DNA from: Seriola aureovittata
Lineage: Eukaryota; Chordata; Actinopteri; Carangiformes; Carangidae
NCBI RefSeq assembly: GCF_021018895.1
Contig: NC_079384.1
Span: forward strand, 12,129,640 to 12,193,639
Length of the DNA stretch: 64,000 bases
Reading direction: 5' to 3'
Part shown: positions 1 through 12,878 of the stretch, piece by piece
How the letters are laid out: the number at the start of each line of letters is the position of its first letter
How positions within the stretch are numbered: position 1 is the first letter of the stretch
The notes under the pieces: model-generated
Seen by the model: the letters and a program-made list of their open reading frames with translations, nothing else
Databases searched by the model: none
Told to the model about the DNA's origin: nothing
Position numbers and translations under genes: made by a program

Positions 1-300
1 ACATGAACCACTACAGAAAAAACGCATCCTCGCACATCTGAACAGAAACTGTTGAGATGATTTTTCATCAGAAATTATTTAATAAGGTAAAAATATTTCC
101 ACTGTGTTTATCCCTGGCCAGCAAGGGGGCTGCAGTAACCGCAGCAACCTCCTTTCCACCGTAGTATGATTCTTGTTGTAAGATGAGACAGCTGGAAATA
201 TTAAAACAGTCAGAAACAGTGTGTAAGTCTATTTTTGTCTTCATCTGTCTGAAACAAACCTGACAGGTGCTGCATATCAAGATGTTGATTACACAGCTTG
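1..300. other. no gene supported
   Basis: No gene is recognised. The minus strand is open from 280 to 68 and includes a peptide-like stretch (ESYYGGKEVAAVTAAP) that might be an exon, but I know no family for it and no convincing exon pair could be built. Confidence 0.4.
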
Positions 301-483
301 ATTACTGCACAGGTGTGCCTTGAGGGAACTTTTTCAAATTGGCGGTTTTTTGGCGGTTAAAGGTTAAAGGTCAAGGTCACGGTGACCTCTCAAAACATGA
401 TTTTGGCTTTTTGAACCCAAATCGATCGTTAATTGTGGCCCGTGAAATTTCGGGCAACTCCTCTTCAATGGCTGTGCAAAGTT
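301..483. repeat. dispersed fish repeat remnant with nuclear-receptor motifs
   Basis: The phrase around 355-395 (ggttaaaggtcaaggtcacg, then gtgacctc) resembles a dispersed sequence common in fish genomes; this is recognition from memory, without a family name. It contains AAAGGTCA (366-373), TCAAGGTCA (371-379) and a perfect inverted AGGTCA/TGACCT pair with 3-nt spacing (374-388). Confidence 0.45.
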
Positions 484-488
484 GCCGG

Positions 489-489
<1 letters not shown>

Positions 490-524
<35 letters not shown>
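490..524. repeat. (GT)n microsatellite
   Basis: An uninterrupted GT dinucleotide run of about 35 nt directly follows the repeat remnant. Confidence 0.95.
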
Positions 525-526
<2 letters not shown>

Positions 527-2149
527 CTTTTGTGTTTATAGAGAAAGCCTTAGATTTTTATTTCGACTCATGTAAAATGGAAGTAAAGATAAGTGTTGTA
601 TTTATATTTTGTTCAGTGTACATTCGCTGTGGAGGATTGGAAAGCATATAGAAGCAACAAAACAACAAACCATACCTTACCCATAGCACCCATACATTAC
701 CCACTGAAGAGCAGAAAGAAAAGCAGACACAATAAAGCTGACAGAAACAACCTAAAGCTGTTGAAGATGTTAATGAGAGAAAGATCCTGTCCTGACATTT
801 AGGATAAAAGCATTATATCTCCTATTAGTGGAACTTTACATCAACGCCAGCAGTTACAGAGGGATCGGCATCATAATCAAGGTGCTCTGCAGCGACCTGA
901 ATGCCAAGAGAAGAATTTTGAGCTCTTTTATTAAAACTGTAAAAACAGGAAAGATTTTCTTTGGTTATGACCAAGACCAAAATTGAACCACTGACCTTTG
1001 TCTGCACTGCAGAATAATTGTGACAATGTATTGTATGAAATATATCAAGTACATGACAAATCTATTTTTTGTTACAGTTGGAAATGTAATTTGTAGGAGA
1101 CAATAACATAATAATAATAATTAATAAATCTAAATGTAAACAAGGAGAAAGTAAAGAAGGCTGCTGGTTTAACAAACTCAAAAACCTGGAACACAAGATT
1201 TTCTTTTTTAATAAGAAACGCAGCAGGTGAGTTCACATGCCTCCATCAAAACAAGAAACAACTGCTTATCTGTAAACAGTGTTTAACAGAGCACTCCATA
1301 TCCCTTCTGGGATCACTCAGACTAACTATGCAAAACATGTTCAGAGCAGCTAAGGCTTCAAGATGGAGAGATATGAACTGACTGTTTGCATATCTTTAAA
1401 AAATGACACTGAAACCCAAGAGCCCAGCACAAACAACAGAAGCTTGTCAAAATAGTTAACGATAATCACAACCTACTAAATTTTTCCATTACTTTAATTT
1501 GAGCAAAAGGCAAAACTTGAGGCTCTTAAAGGGATAAAAGCAAGTGATTTTCACAGAATATTAAGCAAAAAGATTAAAATACAGCAAAAAAAAACCCAAA
1601 AAAACTCTATACACATAGGAAGTTATCAGTTCCGTAAAATTTACAGAGGAATGTGTTTAAAGCTGGTTAATTATACTGCACCTTAATCAACTCATGTAAG
1701 GTCCTTTTCATTTGTAATGAATAATGAATATAAGTGAGCAAAAAAGTTAAAAGTAAAACTTATAATGAACATGCAGTGAAGAGAAAGTAACTTGAATTTT
1801 ACAAGGACATGGAGCGAGGCAGGGATGTAGTCTGAGCCCTTCACTTTTCAACACAAACTCCCCCATAAATCAGATCAATATAATGATCAGTATAATGAAC
1901 TGGGCCCATGATAAAAAAAAAAAAACTCTGTGCAGTACAGGTGAAGCCAGAAGATCTTAACAATGTCCAGTCGATAAGGGTTTGGACTTTTAGGCTGTAG
2001 TGATTGGCACAAAATTAATTGAGTAAAGATATTCTTCCTGTAGCTCCATCATGAGGTTGCGGTTTTGCATGGAATGTCTAAACAGTGACATTCATGTTCA
2101 CTCCAGGGTGAATTTTTAAAAGGGTTTAATGCGGCCGATACAATACAAA
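525..2149. other. no gene supported
   Basis: AT-rich unique-looking DNA. A minus-strand open stretch at 834-905 follows a plausible acceptor and reads VAAEHLDYDADPSVTAGVD before a GTAAAG, but it is too short and unrecognised to call as an exon. Confidence 0.4.
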
Positions 2150-2290
2150 AGCTGATACTGACATTCCCATCAGCCTCTGCTGTACTTTGTGTTTCATGCA
2201 AATTAGCAAATATTAACATGCTAACATGCTAACCTAAGATGGTGAACATATTAAACTTTACCAGCTAGCACCTACCAGTTAGCTGCCTAT
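2150..2290. repeat. dispersed fish repeat remnant
   Basis: The stretch with repeated 'aacatgctaacatgctaacc' and 'agatggtgaacat' matches a phrase I know as a common teleost interspersed repeat. A related, inverted fragment appears at about 28830-28925 in a star2 intron. Confidence 0.5.
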
Positions 2291-2689
2291 TGTGACAGAA
2301 CCTAGACTGAGAAAAAAAAAATTTGGTCAGTACAAAAGGGTCACCCCAGAAACATTGATGCATTCTTCTTTCCACACTTTGCACCAAAGTATTTCAAAAA
2401 CCTTTTCAGTGTAAGGGGCATCACAAATCTAAAAAGTTTTTGAACCCAAATACAAACACCAAGATGATTGGCTACATCATTAGTGTCTTTTAAAACTTTT
2501 CTCAAAACAGTCTTTTATTGGAAAGATTTAATTTGTTTGATAATGAATGATTTAATGAATGTTTGATATGTTTTTGTGTTTTATTTTCCAACAATACACA
2601 TAATTTATATTTTCGTGTAGCTTACTTCTGTTTTATGATGTGTTTGGTTTTCTTTTGTTTTTATTTGCTGTTTTAAATTCCCCTTTTTC

Positions 2690-2767
2690 ATTCTGTAAAG
2701 CACTTAGTAACCTTGCTAAGAAAAGTGCTGTATAAATTTAGTTTATTATTATTATTATTATTATTAT
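2690..2767 (+). repeat. 3' tail of a retroposon-like repeat with (TTA)n
   Basis: 'ctgtaaagcacttagtaacc', then 'gtgctgtataaattt' and a run of TTA trinucleotides, is the typical tail of dispersed fish retroposons. The body upstream is too decayed to classify. Confidence 0.5.
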
Positions 2768-3025
2768 GTAACTGTACTTGCTTCTGTTTTTCTTGTTGTC
2801 ACTTTTCTTGTGTTTTGTATTTTTGTATAAAGGGTTCTCTGATACATACTGTAACATTATAATGACAATAGAGCGATTGAGTGAGAGCAGCATAATCAGT
2901 CACTTTTCCTTTTTAATTATTCACCAAATGTATCGTTAGTAGTCTTTATTCCTGCGTTTCTCTTCAACAAAAAATACTGTTGCTGAAGTACAACAAAAGA
3001 ATAAACAGTGCTTTAGTGTGATGCA

Positions 3026-3095
3026 TGAGAGAGTGAGAGATAAAAGAGAGAGAGAGAGAGAGAAAGAGAGATAGAGAGCGAGAGACAGAGAGAGA
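3026..3095. repeat. (GA)n-rich simple repeat
   Basis: Impure GA dinucleotide tract with scattered T and C interruptions. Confidence 0.9.
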
Positions 3096-4927
3096 CTGCC
3101 TTGTATAAAATGTTATGATCTTTGGTGTGAAATGGAACATTCAATAAAAACTTCTCTCTCTAAGGAAGCTACCGATTGGTTTGACTCGCATGCATTTGCT
3201 CTGTCCTTGGGCTCAACATACAGCATCAACGATACCTTTCAACCTTTCAACCTTTCTATTAATGTTGTGTAATCATTCTTCCCTACTTACTTACTTATTT
3301 GCTTTGATAGTGAGTTCTCCCATAATGTGTGCGTAGGCGTGTCTAACTTATTGATGTTAACAAGAGAATTACTGAACACGAGATGAATTTATGTATTGTT
3401 TCAGCTGCTAATGGCATGCACATAAATAAACAGCTCACAACTAGTGGAACACAGCAAAAGGTCACACTGAACCTCTTGTTTTAAGCTCTCAATAAACTAA
3501 AGGCAGACTGTAGCCTTGTCTCTCAGCATTCATTCTCACTCCTTTTACATATCACACATATCACTCAGTATGCACATGGATGGATTATTGAACAGACCAG
3601 GGGCCACTGGACTAGACCCTCTGTTTGAAGTCACATTTCTTGTTGGAACGATGACCACAAAGAGACACACGCTGACCACAAAAACACACAACAGATACTT
3701 TGTCAAACGTTTAATTATGTGCATGGTGAAGCCAGTGCCTTTACTTACAGGTGGTTGGAATACTGTAATGGCCTTTTCTCAGGTCTCTTAAAAGAAAACT
3801 TTAGCCCGAGTCCAAAGAAGGACAAATGTTTTGCACATTCGCTACTAAATAATGCTCCTTGTTTAGTCTATGTAAGCAGAACTCTACCTTGCTGCTCTGT
3901 GTACTTTATTTTCCTCTGAAGAATTTCTGTTGATTTATGTTTTATTCATGAAACTGCTGAATTAATTCATTCTTACAATTATGGTTTTATCTGCTGTTAT
4001 TTAACTCTGTTTTTAACTCCACAAATGTAAATGAGGATATTTCCTCAGTGGGCTTTAGAAGTGAAATAAAGGTTGATGATCATTTACATTATTAAATAGT
4101 TATGGATCAAAATACATCTGCTGTACAAACCCACCTGAACTCTGAGGTCAACACCAGTCTTTTGATTGTTTTCGGAATGAATCCGCAATGTGTCTTTGCC
4201 CTTGTTATTTTAAAATAAATGTTATAAACACAACTGGTATTGCTTTTGATTAAACTTAATGTTATTTTTTTTTTACATTATTTTGTTCTTTTACTTGTTG
4301 TTCCATTTTATTTTCTTCACTTTTCTTCACTTTTTTCATTTCCTGTTATAACATCTGTTGTTTTGTTTTCTGTGTTATGTAACGTGTATGACTAGTGCAA
4401 CATAAGAAAGCTCTGTTGGCCATAAAATAGTTATGTCTGGCAGGTTATGAGTTGTGTGTCAGATGCACAATGAGACGCATTTTGTGTTATAAAATGAAGA
4501 AAACTGAATCTGAAAAATGTCGTAAAATGCATTTCTGTGACAGTTGACCAGCACTTCACAGACAGCACACATTTCTTGCTTGATACACACTTCATCACAC
4601 AAATTACAATGAAGGCCCATTTTGGGAATAATTAGCACGTTCATGCTGTGCACCGTAGTGGCATCAGAGGCCACAGACACTTCCTTGCTATTCTCAAATA
4701 CAGTAAGTCCTTGCCATGTCTTGTCCCTGGTGGTGTGACCACAGTTTGAGGTCAGCTGGCCTGGTCAGCAGGTGAAGTTCAGCATTCACGTCATGAATCC
4801 TTCTCACAAGGACACCTGTTAGCTTCAGGCGATAAGAGGCAGCTGTTTGCTGGTGCTCTATCAGCAGCACTGGCCCTCTACCAAATATTTCACAGATATG
4901 ACAGTAACTCTCCTTCACACACGAAGA
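3096..4927. other. no gene supported
   Basis: Only short open frames with no recognisable protein. It includes an (AACCTTTC) triplication near 3234-3258 and a retroposon-tail-like 'gtgaaataaaggttgatgat' near 4062-4081. Nothing else is seen. Confidence 0.5.
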
Positions 4928-4928
4928 C

Positions 4929-4961
<33 letters not shown>
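4928..4961. repeat. (AT)n(AC)n microsatellite
   Basis: About 22 nt of AT repeat runs directly into about 11 nt of AC repeat. Confidence 0.95.
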
Positions 4962-5134
4962 AAGCAGACCTCACTAATGTAACTGATATCATACGAAGAG
5001 AGAAAGGTGGAGCTCTGCCAAAGTGAGAGGGAGCTGTTGAAAGAAGAGACGTTTTGTTTTTTCTCCCCAGATTCCAAAGATTACAGTGTCAAGGGATCAG
5101 AATTTACACATAGGCGTACATGGCAACTACACCT

Positions 5135-5175
5135 AGTGAGTGAGTGAGTGAGTGAGTGAGTGAGTGAGTGAATGA
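5135..5175. repeat. (GAGT)n tetranucleotide repeat
   Basis: About nine tandem GAGT units, ending in diverged GAAT units. Confidence 0.95.
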
Positions 5176-5275
5176 AAAACAAATGAATGCACACTGAAAT
5201 TAAATGATAAACAGGGGATCACAGCTTCCACAGATATGGCCACTTGCTATGACTTTCAAAAGTAGTCACTTTGGA

Positions 5276-5330
5276 GATGAATGAATGACTGAATGAATGA
5301 ATGAACGAATGAATAAATGAAAGAAATGAT
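5276..5330. repeat. (GAAT)n tetranucleotide repeat
   Basis: Imperfect GAAT/AATG units with single-base variants, 100 bp beyond the GAGT run. Confidence 0.85.
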
Positions 5331-6401
5331 AAGCCATTATTGTGTTTTGGCATCATACTTCATAATTGTAACCAGCCTTTGCTCTGTTTATTCAGAGAGG
5401 GATGAATGAACAAACAGACAAATTAATGCAAAATGGCTTAATTAAATGATAAACCTTTGTGCTTAGGATCATAATTATTCACATAGACATGGCTACTAAC
5501 CAAAATATTTCCTCTGATCTCTCTGAGCCACTCATGCATCTCATCAGAGGGAAAGGATATGCAGCATTTGAGGATTAACATCCCCCTCTCTTTGACCGTG
5601 TTCTCATTTCCTCTGTGTCAAACATCTGCAGGCACAAGTGTGTGACTTGTGCAGCCTGCATGTCATTTATGATCTCAGTCCACAACCTCTCTGACATGTG
5701 ATTAGCTTTCGGGTACCTAGTGTGCAGTGATTTTTTTGCTCATTGGTTGAGCAGAGCAGAGCCCAACAGCTATACTGTGTTTTTACTATCATGTAAACCC
5801 CATCATTAGCATTTAGAAGACTGCATGTGAGGATGATTATAAAGAATGATGTGTAAAATCATATGAATAGAAATTATTCTTTCTGTTTTAACAACATTAT
5901 ATTATAATAATTCACTCTGTTCATTTCTATTACACAACCTATTATTCCAGTGGCTGATTGGACTGTTGTGAAAAGATGCAAATGAACTAATGGTTACACT
6001 ACTTTACATCATCCACTGCAGTTTATCAGAGTGACAGTCGTCCTTAAAAAGCAGCTCTAATCTTTGCTGTCTCTCAAGGTAACATTTCAGGGCTCTGGCT
6101 AAAATGAAGTGAAATTTCTTCAAATTCCCTCAGGACAGAATTCTCTAGCATCCTGTGGCTGCTGCCAATTAGTGCAAGTGTCTTTAGTGAGCTGAATATA
6201 AAACCTGTATATTTTTGACATTTCATTTATTTGACCATAGTAATTTCCTCTACCAAGAACGTTATTGCTTTGCTTTTCTGTGCACATGATTTATTAATTC
6301 ATGCTTTGAAATTAATTATTTGTGCTATTGATTTAGCGTAACTTATCACCTTCATGCCTCCGGTGTTGTGTTTACCCTTCACCCTCTCACACAATGATTA
6401 A
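5331..6401. other. no gene supported
   Basis: AT-rich sequence, no recognisable protein, RNA gene or repeat family. Confidence 0.5.
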
Positions 6402-6600
6402 TTTATGGGGTGGCACGGTGCCCCAGTGGTTACAAGTGGTGCCTCTCAGTGAGAAAGGCCTGGGATTGAACCCTGGGCCTGGGGCCTTTCTGTGTGGAGA
6501 TTTCCTGTTCTCCTCGTGCCTACATGGGTTTTCTCCGGATACTCCAGCTTCCTCCCAGTCCAAACACATGCACATTAGGTTAATTGGCAATTCTAACTGC
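6402..6600 (+). mobile_element. tRNA-promoter-type SINE-like element
   Basis: Begins 'ggggtggcacggtgccccag' and continues through a degenerate B-box-like 'gggattgaaccc' to a characteristic body ('gggttttctccgg', 'cttcctcccagtccaaa', 'aggttaattggcaattct'). The order of an A-box-like head, a B-box-like segment and a fixed body fits a polymerase III-derived short element. I recognise it as a very common teleost repeat but do not name the family. A decayed inverted copy lies at 48770-48915. The 36-bp satellite starts immediately at its 3' end, and truncated copies of its tail recur seven times inside the satellite. Confidence 0.7.
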
Positions 6601-7415
6601 CTTTTTTATGCCTGACTATACTATGACATTTTTTTGAAATTTTTATACCTTACTATACAATGAATGTTTGTTTACATCTTTATGCCTTCCTATACTATGC
6701 TGTTTTCTGACATTTTGTACCTAACAATTACTATGACGTTTTTTTGACATTTTTATGCCTTATGATACAAGGATGTTTTTTGACATTTTTATGCAGTACT
6801 ATACTATGACGTTTTTTTAGATTTTTATATAATACTGTATTATTACTTTTTTAAAAACATTTTTATGCCTTATGATACAATGACGTTTTTTAACATTTTA
6901 ATGCAGTACTATATTATGATGTTTTTTTTACATTTTTATGCCGTACTACACTGTGACATTTTTTGACATTTGAATGCTTTACTACAATATAGAGTTTTTT
7001 TCCATGCTGTACTATGATGTTTTTTTTTTATTTTTTATGCCTTATGATACAAAGACGTTTTTTGACATTTTAATGCCTTAGTATACTATAACATTTTTAG
7101 GACATTTTATGCCTTACTATACCATGACTTATTATGCCTTCCTATGCTATGTTGTTTTTTTGACTTTTTATACCTTACTATACTATGAGGTTTTTATTCA
7201 CATTTTTATTGCCTTAGTATATTATGACGTTTTTTAACATTTTTATGCCTTACTATACTATGACTTTTTTTTTTGTTGACATTTTTATGCTATGCTGTAC
7301 TATGACTTTTTTTTTTTGACATTGTTATGCCTTATAATACTTGGCTTTTTTCACATTTTTATGACCTACTATAATATAACGTTTTTTTTTACATTTTCAT
7401 GCCTTATGATATAAT

Positions 7416-7482
7416 GGGTTTTCTCTGGCTACCTCCTGCAATCCAAAGATGCACACATTAGGTTAATTGACATTTGGCCATT
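7416..7482 (+). repeat. SINE-like tail fragment in satellite (copy 1)
   Basis: 'gggttttctctggctacctc' to 'aggttaattgacatttggcc' is the 3' part of the element at 6402-6600, diverged, and joined directly to satellite monomers. Confidence 0.8.
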
Positions 7483-8888
7483 TTGTGCCTTACTATACTA
7501 TGACGTTTTAATTCACATTTTTATGCCTCACTATACTATGAAGGTTTAATGACTTTTAATGACTTTTTATGCCTTACTATACTATGATGTTTTTTTGATG
7601 TTTTTTGCCTTACTATACTATGACGTTTTTATGATATTTTATGCCTTATTATACTATGATGTTTTTTGATGATTTTATGCCTTACTATACTGTGATGTTT
7701 TTTTTGACGTTTTATGACTTATTAAACTATGATGTTTTTTGACGATTTTATTCCTTACTATACTATGAAGTTTTTTGATATTTTTATGCCTTACTATACC
7801 AGGACGTTTTTTGGCATTTTATACCTTACTATACTATGATGTTTTTTGAGATTTTTATATAATACTGTACTATTACTTTTTTTTAAACATTTTTATGCCT
7901 TATGATACAAGGATGTTTTTTGACATTTTTATGCCTTACTATACTATAACGTTTTTTGAGATTTTTGTATAAAACTGTACTATTACTTTTTTTAAACATT
8001 TTTATGCCCTTATGATACAATGACGTTTTTTAAAATTTTAATGCAGTACTATACTATGAGGTTTTTTTTACATTTTTATGCCGTACTATACTGTGACATT
8101 TTTTGACATTTGAATGCTTTACTACAATATAGAGTTTTTTGCTATGCTGTACTATGATGTTTTTTTTAAATATTTTATGCCTTATTATACTATAACATTT
8201 TCACGACCTTTTATGCCTTACTATACTATGATGTTTTTATTCACATTTTTATGCTTTATGATACTATAACATTTTTATGACTTTTTATGCCTTACTATAC
8301 CATAACTTATTATGCCTTCCTATGCTATGTTGTTTTTTTGAAATTTTTATACCTTACTATACTATGACGTTTTTATTCACATTTTTATGCCTTAGTATAC
8401 TATGACTTTCTTTTGACATTTTTATACCTTATTATACGATAATGTTCTTTTTAACATTTTATTGCCTTAGTATATTATGATGTTCTTTAACATTTTTATA
8501 CCTTACTATACTATGACGTTTTTATTCACATTTTTATGCCTTAGTATACTATGACTTTCTTTTGACATTTTTATACCTTATTATACGATAATGTTCTTTT
8601 TAACATTTTTATTCCTTAGTATACTATGACTTTCTTTTGACATTTCCTTACCTTATCATACTATGACGTTTTTTTGAAAATATTATTGCCTTAGTATATT
8701 ATGACGTTACTATACTATACTATACTACAATACTACTATAACTATACTATGAGGTTTAAATGACGATTTATAACTTACTATACTATTAAGTTTTTTGAAG
8801 TTTTTATGCTATGCTGTACTATGACTTTTTTTTATTTGACTAATTTTTATGCCTTTTTTTTTGACATTTTCATGCCTTATGATATAAT

Positions 8889-8952
8889 GGGTTTTCTCTG
8901 GCTACCTCCTGCAATCCAAAGATGCACACATTAGGTTAATTGACATTTGGCC
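8889..8952 (+). repeat. SINE-like tail fragment in satellite (copy 2)
   Basis: Same fragment and same junctions with satellite as copy 1. Confidence 0.8.
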
Positions 8953-9379
8953 ATTTTGTGCCTTACTATACTATGACATTTATGCCTTACTATACTATGA
9001 TGTTTTTACGACTTTTTATGCCTTACTATACTATGATGTTTTTTTGACGTTTTTTGCTTTACTATACTATGACGTTTTTATGATATTTTATGCCTTATTA
9101 TACTATGATGTTTTTTTGACGTTTTTTGCCTTACTATACCATGATGTTTTTTGAGATTTTTATATAATACTGTACTATTACTTTTTTTAAACATTTTTAT
9201 GACGTTTTTACGACATTTCATCCGTTATTATACTATGAGGTTTTAATGACGATTTATAACTTACTATACTATGAAGTTTTTTGACGTTTTTATGCCTCAA
9301 TATACTATGATGTTTTTTGACGTTTTATGCCTTACTATACTATGATGTTTTTTTGACGTTTAATGCCTTACTATACTAT

Positions 9380-10700
9380 TACGTTTTTATGACATTTTAT
9401 GCCTTACTATACTATGATGTTTTTATGACTTTTTATGCCTTACTATACTATGATGTTCTTATGACTTTTTATGCCTTACTATACTATGATGTTTTTTTTG
9501 ACTTTTTATGCCTTACTATACTATGACGTTTTTTGGTATTTTATGCCTTACTATAATATGAAGTTTTTTGGTATTTTATGCCCTAGTATACTATGAAGTT
9601 TTTTGATATTTTTATGCCTTACTATAATATGACGTTTTTTGACCTTTTATGCCTTACTATACTATGATGTTTTTTTTTTTTACTTTTTATGCCTTACTAT
9701 ACTATGACGTTTTTTTTTTACTTTTTATGCCTTACTATACTATGGAATTTTTTGGTATTTTATGCCTTACTATACTATGACGTTTTATGCCTTACTATAC
9801 CATGACTTATTATGCCTTACTATGCTATGTTGTTGTTTTTTACTTTTTATGCCTTACTATACTATGACGTTTTTATTCACATTTTTATGCCTTAGTATAC
9901 TATGACTTTTTTTTGACATTTCTATACCTTACTATACGATGATGTTCTTTTTAACATTTTATTGCCTTAGTATATTATGACGTTCTTTAACATTTTAATA
10001 CCTTACTGTACTATGACTTTTTTTGACATTTTTATGCCTTATGATATGACGTTTTTTGACATTCATATGCCTTACTATACTGTGACGTTTTTACGACTTT
10101 TTATGCCTTACTATACTATGACGTTTTTAAGACATTTTCATGCCTTATTATACTATGAGGTTTTAATGACGATTTATAACTTACTATACTATGAAGTTTT
10201 TTGACGTTTTATGCCTTACTATACTATGAAGGTTTAATGACTTTTTATGCCTTACTATACTATGACATTTATACCTTACTATACAATTATGTTTTTACAA
10301 CTTTTTATGCCTTACTATACTATGATGTTTTTTTTGACGTTTTATGCCTTACTATAATATGACGTTTTTTGACCTTTTATGCCTTACTATACTATGACGT
10401 TTCATGCCTTAATATACTATGATGCTTTTATGACTTTTTATGCCTTACTATACTATGACATTTTATGCCTTACTATGCTATGACATTTTTTGACATTTTT
10501 ATGCCTTACTATACTGTGACTTTTTTTTTTTACATTTCCATACCTTACTATACTATGAAGTTTTTTTGAAAATTTTATTGCCTTAGTATATTATGACGTT
10601 ACTATACTATACTATACTACAATATTACTATTACTATACTATGAGGTTTTAATGACGATTTATAACTTACTATACTATGAAGTTTTTTGACGTTTTTATG
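9380..10700 (+). repeat. higher-order repeat segment A, first copy
   Basis: The order of variant monomers here recurs almost unchanged at about 16752-18070, offset about 7.37 kb. An open frame starting at 9977 encodes the same peptide series as one at 17348, which gives an independent check of the duplication. Confidence 0.8.
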
Positions 10701-12597
10701 CCTCACTATACTATGATGTTTTTACGACTTTTTATGCCTTACTATACTATGACATTTTTATGACATTTTATGCCTTACTATACTATGATGTTTTTATGAC
10801 TTTTTATGCCTTACTATACTATGATGGTTTTTTTGACATTTTATGCCTTACTATAATATGACATTTTAATTACTTTTTATGCCTTACTATACTATGACAT
10901 TTTTTGGTATTTTATGCCTTACTAAAATATGAAGTTTTTTTTGTATTTTTATGCCTTATTATACTATGACGTTTTTATTCACATTTTTATGCCGTATGAT
11001 CCAAAGATGTTTTTTGACATTTTAATGCCTTAGTATATTATAACAATTTTACGACTTTTTATGCCTTACTATACTATGACATTTTATGCCTTACTATACC
11101 ATGACTTATTATGCCTTCCTATGCTATGTTGTTTTTTTGAAATTTTTATACCTTACTAAACTATGACGTTTTTATTCACATTTTTATGCCTTAGTATACT
11201 ATGACTTTTTTTTGACATTTCTATACCTTACTATACGATGATGTTCTTTTTAACATTTTATTGCCTTAGTATATTATGACGTTCTCTAACATTTTAATAC
11301 CTAACTATACTATGACGTTTTTTGACATTTTTATGCCTTATGATATAATTACGTTTTTTGACATTGATATGCCTTACTATACTGTGACGTTTTCTACGAC
11401 TTTTTATGCCTTACTATACCATGACATTTTTACGAAATGACATGCCTTATTATACTATGAGGTTTTAATGACGATTTATAACTTACTATACTATGAAGTT
11501 TTTTGAGGTTTTTATGCCTCACTATACTATGATGTTTTTTGACGTTTTATGCCTTACTATACTATAACGTTTTTATGACATTTTATGCCTTACTATAATA
11601 TGAAGTTTTTTGGTATTTTATGCCTACTATACTATGAAGTTTTTTGATATTTTATGCCTTACTATAATATGACATTTTTTGACCTTTTATGCCTTATTAT
11701 ACTATGACGTTTTATGCCTTAATATACTATGATGTTTTTATGACTTTTTATGCCTTACTATACTATGACATTTTATGCCTTACTATTCTATGACATTTTT
11801 TGACATTGTTATGCCTTGCTATACTGTGACTTTTTTTTTTTACATTTCCATGCCTTACTATACTATGACGTTTTTTTGAAAATTTTATTGCCTTAGTATA
11901 TTATGACGTGATTATACTATACTATACTACAATATTACTATAACTATACTATGAGGTTTAAATGACGATTTATAACTTACTATACTATTAAGTTTTTTGA
12001 CGTTTTTATGCCTCACTATACTATGATGTTTTGACGTTTTATGCCTTACTATACTATGACATTTATGACATTTTATGCCTTATTATACTATGATGTTTTT
12101 GACGATTTTATGCCTTACTATACTATGAAGTTTTAATTACTTTTTATGCCTTATTATACTATGACGTTTTTTGGCATTTTATGCCTTACTATACTATGAT
12201 GTTTTTTTTGACATTTTATGCCTTACTATACTATGATGTTTTTTGACCTTTCATGCCTTACTATACTATGACGTTTTATGCCTTAATATACTATGATGTT
12301 TTTATGACTTTTTATGCCTTACTATACTATGACTTTTTATGCCTTACTATACTGTGACTTTTTTTGACATTTCCATACCTTACTATACTATGACGTTTTT
12401 TTGAAAATATTATTGCCTTACTATACTACATTTTTTTGACATTTTTATGCTATGCTTTACTATGACTTTTTTTTTTTACATTTTTATGACTTATGACACT
12501 ATGAGGTTTTTTGACATTGTTATGCATTATAATACTTGGCTTTTTTCACATTTTTATGACCTACTATAATATAAAGGTTTTTTTTTACATTTTCTTT

Positions 12598-12781
12598 TAA
12601 GTATATTTTTTGGGCTTTTTATGCCTTTATTTGACAGTATAGTGGAGAGTGACAGGAAACAGGGAATGACATGCAGCCAAGGGCCGTTCAATGCGGGATT
12701 TGAACCGGGGCCAACTGCAGCAAGTACTGTAGCCTCTACACATGGGGCGCCTGCTTAGACCACTACGCCACACAATGCCCC
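12598..12781 (-). mobile_element. tRNA-derived SINE inside satellite (copy 1)
   Basis: On the minus strand the head carries an A box TGGCGTAGTGG (plus 12760-12770) and a B box GGTTCAAATCC (plus 12696-12706) about 54 nt apart, as in polymerase III internal promoters. The body has 'tgacatgcagccaagggccg' (plus strand) and the tail runs into T-rich satellite. I recognise this as a widespread fish tRNA-derived SINE. The same copy recurs three more times with identical satellite flanks, so it was amplified with the array. Confidence 0.8.
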
Positions 12782-12813
12782 TTTTATGACAACTTCATGC
12801 CTTATCATATAAT

Positions 12814-12878
12814 GGGTTTTCTCTGGCTACCTCGTGCAATCCAAAGATGCACACATTATGTTAATTGACATTTGGCCA
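12814..12878 (+). repeat. SINE-like tail fragment in satellite (copy 3)
   Basis: Same fragment as at 7416, now just beyond the head of the first tRNA-derived SINE. Confidence 0.8.

Noticed and set aside
4694..5077. 127-codon minus-strand open frame
   Set aside because: It runs through the AT/AC microsatellite and matches nothing known.
12690..12775. tRNA gene
   Set aside because: A and B boxes are present, but no cloverleaf could be drawn and the body continues as a SINE.
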